64,000 nt of DNA, taken from assembly GCF_900111175.1 (NCBI RefSeq), contig NZ_FOGI01000004.1, forward strand, positions 434,001 through 498,000, read 5' to 3'. Both the position numbers and the translations under genes were made by a program. The notes beneath the pieces were generated by a model. The model worked only from the letters and a program-made list of their open reading frames with translations, made no database searches and was not told where the DNA came from. Position 1 is the first letter of the stretch; the number at the start of each line of letters is the position of its first letter. This DNA comes from Actinokineospora terrae. Lineage in GTDB: Bacteria > Actinomycetota > Actinomycetes > Mycobacteriales > Pseudonocardiaceae. Below are positions 34,235 through 42,606 of the stretch, piece by piece.

Positions 34235-34353
34235 GTGCTCTCTGGCCCACCTTCTGCGCTCGCGCGCCTCACCATCCGACCTCCCCGATGCTAGCCCTCC
34301 CCCCACCCCCACCGCACCGAAGAAACCATCACGGCCTGGCTAGGGTTCGCCCC

Positions 34354-34695
34354 ATGAGCGGCTGCCTCTTCTGCAAGATCATCGCCGGCGAGATCCCGTC
34401 CACGAAGGTGTACGAGGACCCGCACGTCTACGCCTTCCGCGACATCAGCCCCCAGTCGCGGGTGCACGTGCTGGTGGTCCCCCGTGCCCACCACGAGGAC
34501 GCCGAAGAACTGACGGCCGACCCCGGACTACTGGCGGCGGTGCTCGCAGCGGGCGTTGAAGTGGCCAAGGTCGAAGGAATCCACGACTCCGGCTACCGCT
34601 TCGTCTTCAACACCGGCGACGACGCCTGCCGAACCGTCTTCCACGCCCACCTCCACGTCCTAGGCGGCGAACAACTCTCCACCTTCGGCCGCTAA
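34354..34695 (+). CDS. HIT-family (HINT-like) protein
   Basis: The 113-residue product has the histidine triad FHAHLHVLGG near the C-terminus and the usual N-terminal block CLFCKIIAGEIPSTKVYEDPHVYAFRDI. Members of this branch hydrolyse phosphoramidates such as AMP-lysine. The ATG at 34354 starts the family homology. The CLFC pair could hold zinc as in related HINT proteins. It is divergent from phoH with 119 bases between the start codons. Confidence 0.92.
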   Translation: MSGCLFCKIIAGEIPSTKVYEDPHVYAFRDISPQSRVHVLVVPRAHHEDAEELTADPGLLAAVLAAGVEVAKVEGIHDSGYRFVFNTGDDACRTVFHAHLHVLGGEQLSTFGR

Positions 34696-34761
34696 CCAAG
34701 AACAAGAGAAAATCGGAAAAGTCTCGCACCAAAGGCTTCTACGCCGATTCCGCCCCGCCAC

Positions 34762-34816
34762 GCGCTCGTCCCTCGCACCACGCACACCTCGCGCTCGTCC
34801 TCGCACTACGCACACC
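34762..34816. repeat. Two-copy degenerate tandem repeat, period 29
   Basis: The copies begin GCGCTCGTCC and end ACGCACACC; they differ by one base change and one single-base indel. They lie in the gap after the HIT gene. Confidence 0.75.
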
Positions 34817-34844
34817 CGCCCCGCCACCACCGCACCGTGGGGGC

Positions 34845-34866
34845 TCCGGGGGCTCGGGCCCCCGGA
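34845..34866. terminator. Hairpin between convergent HIT and rsmE genes
   Basis: The 9-bp stem TCCGGGGGC/GCCCCCGGA with loop TCGG is symmetrical and lies 150 bases after the HIT stop. It has no U-tract, so termination is plausible only by position. Confidence 0.45.
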
Positions 34867-35071
34867 AGACATCGGCGGCGCAAGGGGGAAGAAGCCCAAA
34901 GGGCTTCGAACATGGTGGAGGAAGCCGCGCGGGCGGTGAGGCCTGGGGGTCGCCCCACCGGGCCCGCGCGGCGCCGCCGGACCGAGGGGGGAGGTGTCCG
35001 GCGGTAGTCGGGTGAACGCGCTTCGGAATATCTGAAACGCTTTGCGGATAAAGGGTAAACCTTGGGGTGAC

Positions 35072-35806
35072 CTAACGCCAGCGGGCGGTAAGGGCGCCGA
35101 GTGCGCCGAGGGCGACGGCGGCGGCGGTGGAAGTCCGCAGCACTGCGGGTCCGAGTCGGACGGCGGTGGCCCCGGCCTGTTCAAGGGTGGTCTGTTCCTC
35201 GGGCGTGATGCCGCCTTCGGGGCCGACGACCAGGACAAGATCACCCGATTCGGGTAGCCGGACTTCGACCAACCGGGTGGCGAGGTGGGCTTCGAGGACG
35301 AGTGCCCCCGCGCTCGCCCGGACCAGGTCGAACAGTCCGGTCTGGTTGACGGGGTCGCGGACTTCCGGGATCCAGGACCGCCTGGCCTGTTTGGCGGCTT
35401 CGCGGGCGGTGGATCGCCAGCGGGCCAGGGCTTTCTCGCCGCGGGGGCCGTCCTCCCACTTCGCGACGCAGCGGCTCGCGCGCCACGGCACGATCGCGTC
35501 GACGCCCGCCTCCGTGGCCAGTTCGACCGCCAGTTCGCCCCGGTCGCCCTTGACCAACGCCTGCACCAGCACGACGCGCAGGTCCGGTCGCGGCTCGGTC
35601 CACCGGCGTTCGACGGCCACGTCGAGGCTGTCCTTCGCCGCGGCCGTGACCACGCACTCGGCGACCGAGCCCGCGCCGTCGCCGACGAGCAGCCGCTCGC
35701 CCGCGCGCAACCGGCGCACGGCCGCCGCGTGCCTGCCCTCCGGGCCGTCCAGGGTGAACGACCCGGCGGCGGGCAGCGCGTCGACCAGGAACTGCGCCAG
35801 GGTCAT
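35072..35806 (-). CDS. rsmE: 16S rRNA (uracil-1498-N3)-methyltransferase
   Basis: The 244-residue SPOUT-class methyltransferase has the RsmE layout: an N-terminal PUA-like domain ([30 protein letters not shown]) and the C-terminal SPOUT knot with [15 protein letters not shown] and [17 protein letters not shown]. The block [15 protein letters not shown] with P-E-V following is typical. It methylates U1498 of 16S rRNA. The ATG overlaps the dnaJ stop (ATGA), so hrcA, dnaJ and rsmE form one operon, the same order as in mycobacteria. Confidence 0.95.
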   Translation of the reverse strand: MTLAQFLVDALPAAGSFTLDGPEGRHAAAVRRLRAGERLLVGDGAGSVAECVVTAAAKDSLDVAVERRWTEPRPDLRVVLVQALVKGDRGELAVELATEAGVDAIVPWRASRCVAKWEDGPRGEKALARWRSTAREAAKQARRSWIPEVRDPVNQTGLFDLVRASAGALVLEAHLATRLVEVRLPESGDLVLVVGPEGGITPEEQTTLEQAGATAVRLGPAVLRTSTAAAVALGALGALTARWR

Positions 35807-36957
35807 CGGCGGGAGCGCAGGCGGGAGAACAGGCCACCGGTGCGGCTGTTGGCCGAGGCCAGCGTGTGCTCCTCCTCGCCGCGCAGGGTGGCCAGCTCGC
35901 GCAGCAGTTCGTTCTGCCTGGCGTCGAGGCGGGTGGGGATCTCCACCTCGATGTGCACGTGCAGGTCGCCGCGGCCGTCGACGCGGCCGGTGGAGCGCAG
36001 CCTCGGCAGGCCGCGGCCCGGCATGACCAGCTCGGCGCCGGGCTGGGTGCCCGGTTCCAGGTCGAGCTCGATGCGACCGTCGATGGCCTCCAGCGGCAGC
36101 ACCGCGCCGAGCACCGCGGTCGTCATCGGGACCCGCAACGTGCAGTGCAGGTCGGCGCCCTCGCGCTCGAAGGTGGCGTGCGGCAGCTCCTCGACCTCGA
36201 TGTAGAGGTCGCCCGCGGGGCCGCCGCCGGGGCCGACCTCGCCCTGGCCGGACAACCGGACGCGCATGCCGTCAGCCACACCGGGCGGGATCTTGGCGGT
36301 GATGTTGCGCCGCGCCCGGACCCGGCCCTCGCCCGCGCACTGGCGGCACGGGTCGGGGATGACCTCGCCAAGACCGCGGCAGGTAGGGCAAGCGCGCGCG
36401 GTGACTACCTGGCCGAGGAACGACCTCTGCACCGACTGCACCTCACCCCGTCCGCCGCAGGTGTCGCAGGCGATCGGGCTGCTGCCGTCGGTGCACCCCG
36501 AGCCGCGGCACAGGTCGCACAGGATCGCGGTCTCCACCGCGATCTCGCGGCTGATCCCGGTCGCGCACTCCTCCAGCGTCATCTGGATGCGCAGCAGCGC
36601 GTCCGAGCCCGGCTGCACCCGGCTGCGCGGGCCGCGACCTCCGCCGCCGCCACCCGCCGCGCCGAAGAAGGCGTCCATGATGTCGCCGAGCCCGAACCCG
36701 CCGAACGGGTCGCGGCCACCGCCCCCGCCGCCGCCCCCGTTGCCGAGCGGGTCGCCGCCCATGTCGACGATCTTGCGCTTCTGCGGGTCGGAGAGGACCT
36801 CGTAGGCCGCGGTGACCTCGCGGAAGCGGGTCTGCGCCGCCTCGTCCGGGTTGACGTCGGGGTGCAGCTCGCGCGCCAGCTTGCGGTAGGCCCGCTTGAT
36901 CTCCTCGGAGGTCGCGTCCTGACGCACCCCGAGAGTGCCGTAGTAGTCCCTCGCCAC
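35803..36957 (-). CDS. dnaJ: Chaperone protein DnaJ (DnaJ2 type)
   Basis: The 384-residue Hsp40 has a J domain with HPD (about residues 32-34) in [14 protein letters not shown] Gly-rich linker (GGGGGGGG, then FGGFGLGD), a zinc domain with four CxxCxGxG repeats ([32 protein letters not shown]) and the C-terminal peptide-binding domains follow. It stimulates DnaK. The second DnaJ of actinobacteria is regularly encoded after hrcA, as here, 60 bases apart. The GTG at 36957 gives the standard start MARDYYG. Confidence 0.96.
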   Translation of the reverse strand: MARDYYGTLGVRQDATSEEIKRAYRKLARELHPDVNPDEAAQTRFREVTAAYEVLSDPQKRKIVDMGGDPLGNGGGGGGGGRDPFGGFGLGDIMDAFFGAAGGGGGGRGPRSRVQPGSDALLRIQMTLEECATGISREIAVETAILCDLCRGSGCTDGSSPIACDTCGGRGEVQSVQRSFLGQVVTARACPTCRGLGEVIPDPCRQCAGEGRVRARRNITAKIPPGVADGMRVRLSGQGEVGPGGGPAGDLYIEVEELPHATFEREGADLHCTLRVPMTTAVLGAVLPLEAIDGRIELDLEPGTQPGAELVMPGRGLPRLRSTGRVDGRGDLHVHIEVEIPTRLDARQNELLRELATLRGEEEHTLASANSRTGGLFSRLRSRR

Positions 36958-37017
36958 CTGTCCAGTCCTCCTGCCCCGGGCGTGCCGGGGCGCTTCGATA
37001 CCTGTTCGACCGACCCT

Positions 37018-38040
37018 CTACCGACCGAGGATCTTCCCGACGTAGTTCGCCACCGCCCGTACCGCGGCGATGTTGGTGGGGTAGTCCATCCGCGTCGGAC
37101 CGACCACGCCCATGCCGCCCAACAGGGTGGCACGGGTGCCGTAGCCGATGGACACCACCGAGGTGGAACGCATCTCCTCGGCCTCGTTCTCCTCGCCGAT
37201 GCGCACCGTGATGGTGCCGGGGTCGGCGGTCGCGGCCAGCAGCTTGAGCACGACGACCTGCTCCTCCAGCGCCTCGAGCACCTGGCGCAGCGAGTGGGGG
37301 AAGTCGGCGACGTTGCGGGTGAGGTTGGCGGTGCCGCCGAGCACCAGCCGCTCCTCGGGGTGCTCAACGAGCGACTCGACCAGCACCGTGGCCAGCCTGG
37401 TGACGACCTCGCGCAGCTCGCCGGGCGCGGTGTCCGGCAGTTCGGCGACGCTGGCCGCGGCGTCGGCGAGGCGCTTGCCTGCCAGGGTGGTGTTGACCAT
37501 GGAGCGCAGCCTGGCCACGGTCTCGTCGGTGACCACGTCGCCGAGGTCGACCACCCGCTGGTCGACCCGGCCGGTGTCGGTGATCAGCACCAGCATCAAC
37601 CTGGCCGGGGTGATGCTGACCAGCTCGACGTGGCGCACCGTGGAGGTGGTCAGCGTCGGGTACTGGATCACCGCGACCTGGCGGGTCAGCTGGGCGAGCA
37701 GCCGGACGCTGCGGCGCATGACGTCGTCGAGGTCGATGGCGCCCTCCAGGAAGCTCTGGATGGCCTTGCGCTCGGCGGTGGACAGCGGTTTCACGTCGCT
37801 GAGCCGGTCGACGAAGAGCCGGTAGCCCTTGTCGGTGGGGATGCGGCCCGCGCTGGTGTGCGGCTGGGTGATGTACCCGTCCTCCTCCAGCGACGCCATG
37901 TCGTTGCGGACGGTCGCGCTGGACACGCCGAGGTTGTGCCGGTCCACGATCGCCTTGGACGCGACGGGCTCGTGGTCGCGCACGTAGTCGGCGACGATCG
38001 CCCGCAGCACCTCGAACCGGCGCTCGTCGGAACTGACCAC
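37018..38040 (-). CDS. hrcA: Heat-inducible transcriptional repressor HrcA
   Basis: The 340-residue repressor has an N-terminal winged helix ([21 protein letters not shown] and [19 protein letters not shown]) followed by the [13 protein letters not shown] hinge and the GAF-like HrcA core. It normally binds CIRCE elements upstream of groE-type operons, helped by GroEL. No CIRCE element is visible upstream of this operon, so it may not be autoregulated here. The GTG at 38040 is preceded by GGGAGG. Length is typical. Confidence 0.96.
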   Translation of the reverse strand: MVSSDERRFEVLRAIVADYVRDHEPVASKAIVDRHNLGVSSATVRNDMASLEEDGYITQPHTSAGRIPTDKGYRLFVDRLSDVKPLSTAERKAIQSFLEGAIDLDDVMRRSVRLLAQLTRQVAVIQYPTLTTSTVRHVELVSITPARLMLVLITDTGRVDQRVVDLGDVVTDETVARLRSMVNTTLAGKRLADAAASVAELPDTAPGELREVVTRLATVLVESLVEHPEERLVLGGTANLTRNVADFPHSLRQVLEALEEQVVVLKLLAATADPGTITVRIGEENEAEEMRSTSVVSIGYGTRATLLGGMGVVGPTRMDYPTNIAAVRAVANYVGKILGR

Positions 38041-38111
38041 GGGCCACCTCCCTCATCCGTGTGCGCGGGGTCTCGACGCAAGTTTACGGAGAGCGGGGCG
38101 GCGGGTGGCGC

Positions 38112-38393
38112 CTAACGGGTCCGGTCCGCCTGCCGCAGGTTGCGCAGGGCGGCCGACGCCGCGATCCGGATGATCGGATCCGCGTGGTCGGCGGCACCGG
38201 CGATGATCTCCGTCGACCGCGGCCCCCCGATGAGACTGGCCAGGTAGAGCGCCTTGCAGGCGAGCACCGTGTCCTCCCGCGCGGCGAGCTCCTCCAGGTG
38301 CGGCAAGGCGTCATCACCCAACTCGGCCGCGGTGGAGTAGTCCACCTCTTGGACGGATAACTGCTGCCGGACGTGCTGCATCGTGACCGCCAT
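38112..38393 (-). CDS. Small HEAT-repeat-like protein
   Basis: The 93-residue product is all-helical with two to three HEAT-type units (DALPHLEELAARED, LACKALYLASLIGG, DPIIRIAASAALRNL). No catalytic motifs are visible. Proteins of this kind are protein-binding adaptors. The ATG at 38393 (MAVTMQHVRQQLS) follows GAGG at suitable distance. It lies about 72 bases before the hrcA start in the same orientation. The function is unknown. Confidence 0.62.
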   Translation of the reverse strand: MAVTMQHVRQQLSVQEVDYSTAAELGDDALPHLEELAAREDTVLACKALYLASLIGGPRSTEIIAGAADHADPIIRIAASAALRNLRQADRTR

Positions 38394-38516
38394 CGCATGA
38401 CCCCTCACTTGTGGCGTTGCGCTGCCGACAAGAGGCCGCGACCTCGTACCAGATACGCCCCGACCCCAAGTCGGGCCGAAAGTCCCGAACCAGACCCGGA
38501 ACGCTCGGGCAGCGGC

Positions 38517-39731
38517 TCAGGTCAGCCGCCGAACGACGGCGTCGGCCAGGAGGCGGCCGCGGGAGGTGAGGACGCAGCGGCCGGAGGTGAGGGCGGTGGG
38601 GTCGAGTAGGCCGTCGTGCGCGGCGGACTCAGCCTCGGTCAGGGCGGCGGGGGTGAGGGCGTCGGTGGGGAGGCCTTCGGCGAGGCGGAGTTCCAGGAGG
38701 ACGCGTTCGAGGCGCTGGTCGGCCTGGGTGAGGTGTTCGCGGGCGGCGGCCGGGGAGGAGCCCTCGGCGAGCAGGGCGGTGTAGCGGGCCGGGTGCTTGA
38801 CGTTCCACCAGCGGATGCCGCCGACGTGGCTGTGGGCGCCGGGGCCCGCGCCCCACCAGTCGCCGCCGAGCCAGTAGCCGAGGTTGTGCCTGCACCGGGC
38901 GGCGTCGGTCGCGGCCCAGTTGGACACCTCGTACCAGTGCAGACCGGCCGCCGCCATGGCCGCGTCCACCTGCTCGTAGCGGTCGGCGAGCACGTCGTCG
39001 TCCGGCATCGGCAGCTCGCCCCGGCGCACGCGCCTGGCCAGCGCGGTCCCGTCCTCGACGATCAGCGAGTACGCCGACACGTGGTCGACGCCCGCCGCCA
39101 GCACCGCGTCCAGCGAGGCGGCCAGGTCGTCCGGCCGCTCCCCCGGTGTCCCGTAGATCAGGTCCAGGTTGACGTGCTCGATGCCCGCCGCGGTGGCCTC
39201 GCGCGCGGCGGCGACGGCCCGGCCCGGGGTGTGGGTCCGGTCCAGGATCGCGAGTACGTGCCGGGCCGCGGACTGCATGCCGAGCGACACCCGGGTGTAG
39301 CCGGCGTCGGCGATCCCGGCGAAGAACTCCGGCGAGGTCGACTCGGGGTTGGACTCCGTGGTGACCTCGGCCCCGGGCGCGAGGCCGAACACCGACCGCA
39401 CCGCGTCCAGCACCTGGGTCAGCCCCGCCGCTCCGAGCAGTGACGGAGTGCCACCGCCGACGAACACGGTGTCAGCGGGCGGCGGTGCTCCCAGGACGTG
39501 GGCGGCGAGGTCGAGTTCCTGTCGCAGACCCGCCAGCCACGACTCCGGTGACGCGGAGCTGCCCAGCTCACCGGCGGTGTAGGTGTTGAAATCGCAGTAG
39601 CCGCACCGGGTGGCGCAGAACGGGACGTGCACGTACACGCCGAACGGCCGGTCCCCGAGGCCCGCGAGGGCGGACTCCGGCAGGGAACCGTCGACGGGCG
39701 CGGGGTCACCCTGCGCGGGAGCTGCGGCCAT
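38517..39731 (-). CDS. hemW: Heme chaperone HemW (radical SAM, HemN-like)
   Basis: The 404-residue radical SAM protein carries the cluster motif CATRCGYC (C39, C43, C46) after YVHVPF, GGGTPSLL, and SLGMQSAARHVLAILDRTH. It has RHNLGYWLGGDWWGAG, where HNxxYW is the heme-binding signature that separates HemW from true HemN. Its likely role is heme insertion rather than coproporphyrinogen oxidation. The ATG at 39731 lies 9 bases after GGGAGG; the ATG at 39740 is too close to it. It is divergent from the sulfur operon leader. Confidence 0.9.
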   Translation of the reverse strand: MAAAPAQGDPAPVDGSLPESALAGLGDRPFGVYVHVPFCATRCGYCDFNTYTAGELGSSASPESWLAGLRQELDLAAHVLGAPPPADTVFVGGGTPSLLGAAGLTQVLDAVRSVFGLAPGAEVTTESNPESTSPEFFAGIADAGYTRVSLGMQSAARHVLAILDRTHTPGRAVAAAREATAAGIEHVNLDLIYGTPGERPDDLAASLDAVLAAGVDHVSAYSLIVEDGTALARRVRRGELPMPDDDVLADRYEQVDAAMAAAGLHWYEVSNWAATDAARCRHNLGYWLGGDWWGAGPGAHSHVGGIRWWNVKHPARYTALLAEGSSPAAAREHLTQADQRLERVLLELRLAEGLPTDALTPAALTEAESAAHDGLLDPTALTSGRCVLTSRGRLLADAVVRRLT

Positions 39732-39812
39732 GTCGGACATCCTCCCAGGTCCGACCACCCGCCCTGGCGTCGGCGGCGCAAGACCCGTGACCTGCGTCCC
39801 AGCATTCGGATG

Positions 39813-39824
39813 GTGGTAGACCAC
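39813..39824. promoter_or_regulatory. Palindrome GTGGTAGACCAC in the hemW/sulfur-operon divergent region
   Basis: It is a perfect 5+2+5 palindrome 29 bases upstream of the leader peptide ATG. It could be the operator of the sulfur operon. It resembles half of the DasR-like sites (GTGGT...ACCAC) but lacks their CT/GG centre, so DasR binding is not proposed. Confidence 0.4.
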
Positions 39825-39852
39825 ACCGTGGACGCGTGGCACGCTGACTCCC

Positions 39853-39939
39853 ATGTCCGCGACTGAGGTCTTCCTGGTGGCCCGCCGCCACGTCGACTTC
39901 CAGCGCGTGTCCAGCGCGATGTGCCGTCAGCACCGCTGA
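39853..39939 (+). CDS. Leader peptide of the sulfur assimilation operon
   Basis: The 28-codon frame encodes a peptide whose core ARRHVDFQRVSSAMC matches the actinobacterial small leader peptides (RRHVDLxRVxSAxC pattern) found before sulfur-metabolism genes. It contains a single Cys codon (TGC, codon 24) close to the end, suited to sensing charged tRNA-Cys or translation state. It begins with ATG at 39853 and ends 115 bases before the sulfite reductase start. It is too short for ordinary gene calling. A role in translational or transcriptional attenuation is inferred from position and family. Confidence 0.75.
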   Translation: MSATEVFLVARRHVDFQRVSSAMCRQHR

Positions 39940-40054
39940 CGTCCACGCCTATTCGCATTCAGCAGGCGTCGGGTGCGCCGCTGAGTGATCCCCCGCACCG
40001 CCGCCTGGGGTCGTCGTGGCGCGCACGAGCGCCCCGATCCCGGAGGAACCACCG

Positions 40055-41755
40055 GTGTCCCCCACCACACCCCCCACCCCGGTTTCCCCCACCAAGCCCC
40101 CGGCCCGCACGCCGCGGGGCGAGGGTCAGTGGGCGCTCGGCTACCGCGAGCCGCTGAATCCCAACGAACGGTCCAAGAAGGACGACAACCCGCTCAACGT
40201 GCGGGCCAGGATCGAGAACATCTACGCCAAGGGCGGGTTCGACAGCATCGACCCCGGTGACCTGCGCGGGCGTTTCCGCTGGTACGGCCTCTACACCCAG
40301 CGCAAGCCGGGGATCGACGGCGGCCGCACCGCGACGCTGGAGCCCGAGGAGCTCGACGACTCCTACTTCATGCTGCGGGTGCGCACCGACGGCGGCGCGG
40401 TGACCACCGAGCAGCTCACCGTGCTCGGCGAGGTGTCGCAGACCTACGCGCGCGACACCGCCGACATCACCGACCGGCAGAACATCCAGTACCACTGGAT
40501 CCGGGTCGAGGACATGCCCACGATCTGGCAGAAGCTCGAGGGCGCGGGCATGACCACGATGGAGGCCTGCGGCGACAGCCCCCGGGTCATCCTCGGTTCG
40601 CCGGTGGCGGGCATCGCCCAGGACGAGGTCATCGACGGCACCCAGGCGATCGAGGACATCAAGCGCCGGTTCATCGGCGACCCGGCGTACTCGAACCTGC
40701 CGCGCAAGTTCAAGTCCGCGGTGTCCGGTCTGCCCGACATCGCCCACGAGATCCACGACATCGCCTTCGTCGGCGTGGTGCACCCCGAGCACGGCCCCGG
40801 GTTCGACGTGTGGGTCGGCGGCGGCCTGTCCACCAACCCGATGATCGGTCAGCGGCTGGGCGCGTGGGTGCCGCTCGACGAGGTCGCCGACGTCTACGGC
40901 GCGGTGATCAGCGTGTTCCGCGACTACGGCTACCGCCGCCTGCGGCACCGGGCCAGGATCAAGTTCCTGGTCAAGGACTGGGGCGCGGCCAAGTTCCGCC
41001 AGGTGGTCGAGGACGAGTACCTGCACCGCAAGCTGATCGACGGCCCGGCGCCCGAGGTGCCCGCGGTGCCGATCGACCACATCGGCGTGCACAAGCAGAA
41101 GGACGGCCTCTACTACGTCGGCGCGGCCCCGATCGCGGGCCGGGTGTCCGGGTCGGCGCTGGTGGAGATCGCCAAGGCCGCCGAGCGGGCCGGGTCGAAC
41201 CGGGTGCGGTTCACCCCGCAGCAGAAGCTGGTCGTGCTCGACGTGCCCGAGGCCGAGGTGGCCGGGTTGCAGGCGGACCTGGCGAAGCTGGGCCTGCAGA
41301 CCACGCCGTCGCCGTGGCGGCGGGGCGTGATGGCCTGCACCGGCATCGAGTTCTGCAAGCTGGCCATCGTCGAGACCAAGGCTCGCGCGCACGACCTGGT
41401 GTCGGCGCTGGAGGCCAGGCTCACCGACGTCACCGACGGGATCACCGCGCCGATCTCGGTGCACATCAACGGTTGCCCGAACTCGTGCGCCCGGATCCAG
41501 ACCGCCGACATCGGCCTCAAGGGCCAGATCGTCACCGACGACGACGGCAACCAGGTCGAGGGCTTCCAGGTGCACCTCGGCGGCGGGCTCGGCTTGGACG
41601 CCGGGTTCGGCCGCAAGCTGCGCGGGCACAAGGTGACCGGCGCTGAGCTGCCGGACTACGTCGAGCGCGTGGTGCGCAACTTCGTCGCCAAGCGCGAGGG
41701 CGACGAGCGGTTCGCGCAGTGGGTCGTGCGCGCCGACGAGGGCGACCTGCGATGA
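40055..41755 (+). CDS. sir: Ferredoxin-dependent assimilatory sulfite reductase
   Basis: The 566-residue siroheme/4Fe-4S enzyme reduces sulfite to sulfide. Cluster ligands are C428, C434, C474 and C478 in ACTGIEFCK and NGCPNSC. The sulfite-reductase-specific Tyr-Cys pair appears as Y80 (WYGLYTQR) and C172 (MEACGDS); their spacing of 92 equals the Tyr69-Cys161 pair I recall for M. tuberculosis SirA, which argues against nitrite reductase. The N-terminus is Pro-rich. The GTG at 40055 has a GGAGG site; an in-frame ATG at 40016 is possible. It heads the main operon after the leader peptide. Confidence 0.93.
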   Translation: MSPTTPPTPVSPTKPPARTPRGEGQWALGYREPLNPNERSKKDDNPLNVRARIENIYAKGGFDSIDPGDLRGRFRWYGLYTQRKPGIDGGRTATLEPEELDDSYFMLRVRTDGGAVTTEQLTVLGEVSQTYARDTADITDRQNIQYHWIRVEDMPTIWQKLEGAGMTTMEACGDSPRVILGSPVAGIAQDEVIDGTQAIEDIKRRFIGDPAYSNLPRKFKSAVSGLPDIAHEIHDIAFVGVVHPEHGPGFDVWVGGGLSTNPMIGQRLGAWVPLDEVADVYGAVISVFRDYGYRRLRHRARIKFLVKDWGAAKFRQVVEDEYLHRKLIDGPAPEVPAVPIDHIGVHKQKDGLYYVGAAPIAGRVSGSALVEIAKAAERAGSNRVRFTPQQKLVVLDVPEAEVAGLQADLAKLGLQTTPSPWRRGVMACTGIEFCKLAIVETKARAHDLVSALEARLTDVTDGITAPISVHINGCPNSCARIQTADIGLKGQIVTDDDGNQVEGFQVHLGGGLGLDAGFGRKLRGHKVTGAELPDYVERVVRNFVAKREGDERFAQWVVRADEGDLR

Positions 41756-41910
41756 GCGAGCGGGCGACGCCCTTCTACTGCCCGTACTGCGGTGACGAGG
41801 ACCTGCGGCCGCAGGAGGAGCCGCACACGGCCTGGCTGTGCACCGGGTGCAGGCGGGTCTTCACGGTCAAGTTCGTCGGACTGAATCTGTCGGGGGAGGC
41901 AGCGAAGTGA
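41752..41910 (+). CDS. 52-residue zinc-ribbon protein between sulfite reductase and cysH
   Basis: The 52-residue product has two CxxC pairs, CPYCGDEDL and CTGCRRVF, spaced 17 residues apart, typical of a rubredoxin-like or zinc-ribbon fold. Its ATG overlaps the sulfite reductase stop (ATGA) and its end overlaps the cysH start, so it is made in fixed ratio with them. A small gene at this place also occurs in the Streptomyces sulfur operon. It could be an electron carrier or assembly factor for the reductases, but no activity is known. Confidence 0.8.
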   Translation: MSERATPFYCPYCGDEDLRPQEEPHTAWLCTGCRRVFTVKFVGLNLSGEAAK

Positions 41911-42593
41911 CCACCACCCACCAGGACCTGGCAGCTCGGGCGGAACGCGAGCTGGCGGGGGCGAGCGCGGCGCAGGCGCTGGCCTGGACGGCCGAGACCT
42001 TCGGCGACGAGTTCATCGTCGCCTCCAACATGCAGGACGCGGTGCTGATCGACCTGGCCTACCGGGCCAAGCGCGATATCGACGTGCTGTTCCTGGAGAC
42101 CGGCTACCACTTCGCGGAGACCATCGGCACCCGCGACGCGGTGGCCGTGGTCTACCCCGAGGTGCGGATCGTCAACGCCGAGGCCACGCAGTCGGTGGCC
42201 GACCAGGAGGCCGAGTTCGGGCTGCTGAACCAGACGAACCCGACGCAGTGCTGCTTCCTGCGCAAGGTGGTGCCGCTGCGCGAGACCCTGTCCGGGTACC
42301 GCGCGTGGGTCACCGGGGTGCGCCGGGTGGACGCGCCGACGCGGGCGAACACGCCGATCGTGCAGTGGGACGAGCGCAACGGCCTGGTGAAGGTGAACCC
42401 GATCGCGCCGTGGAGCGACGACGAGTTCACCCGCTACATCGCCGACCACGGGATCCTGGAGAACCCGTTGGTGCAGGAGGGCTACCCGTCGATCGGCTGC
42501 AAGCCGTGCACGGCCAAGCCGCTGCCGGGGCAGGACGCCCGCAGCGGCCGCTGGGCGGGCACGGGCAAGACCGAGTGCGGACTGCATGGCTGA
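41907..42593 (+). CDS. cysH: Adenylyl-sulfate (APS) reductase, thioredoxin-dependent
   Basis: The 228-residue enzyme reduces APS to sulfite. The cysteine pairs C115-C116 (TQCCFLRK) and C198/C201 (GCKPCTAKP) ligate a 4Fe-4S cluster, which marks the APS-type rather than the PAPS-type reductase. The C-terminal ECGLHG carries the catalytic Cys (C224). No APS kinase gene is present nearby, consistent with direct APS reduction. The GTG at 41907 overlaps the small upstream gene, and its stop region overlaps or adjoins cysD. Confidence 0.95.
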   Translation: MTTTHQDLAARAERELAGASAAQALAWTAETFGDEFIVASNMQDAVLIDLAYRAKRDIDVLFLETGYHFAETIGTRDAVAVVYPEVRIVNAEATQSVADQEAEFGLLNQTNPTQCCFLRKVVPLRETLSGYRAWVTGVRRVDAPTRANTPIVQWDERNGLVKVNPIAPWSDDEFTRYIADHGILENPLVQEGYPSIGCKPCTAKPLPGQDARSGRWAGTGKTECGLHG

Positions 42594-42606
42594 GGACGAC
42601 GGGGAC

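Larger units (their letters stand above)
34696..35071. other. 376-base non-coding gap between HIT and rsmE genes
   Basis: It lies between two convergent genes. It holds a degenerate tandem repeat (34762-34816), a 9-bp stem with loop TCGG at 34845-34866, and a small 7-bp hairpin GAAGCCC-AAA-GGGCTTC at 34891-34907. It also has a weaker long stem near 34928-34970. No gene is convincing here. Confidence 0.6.

Noticed and set aside
38041..38111. CIRCE element upstream of hrcA
   Set aside because: No TTAGCACTC-N9-GAGTGCTAA-like inverted repeat is present in the gap.
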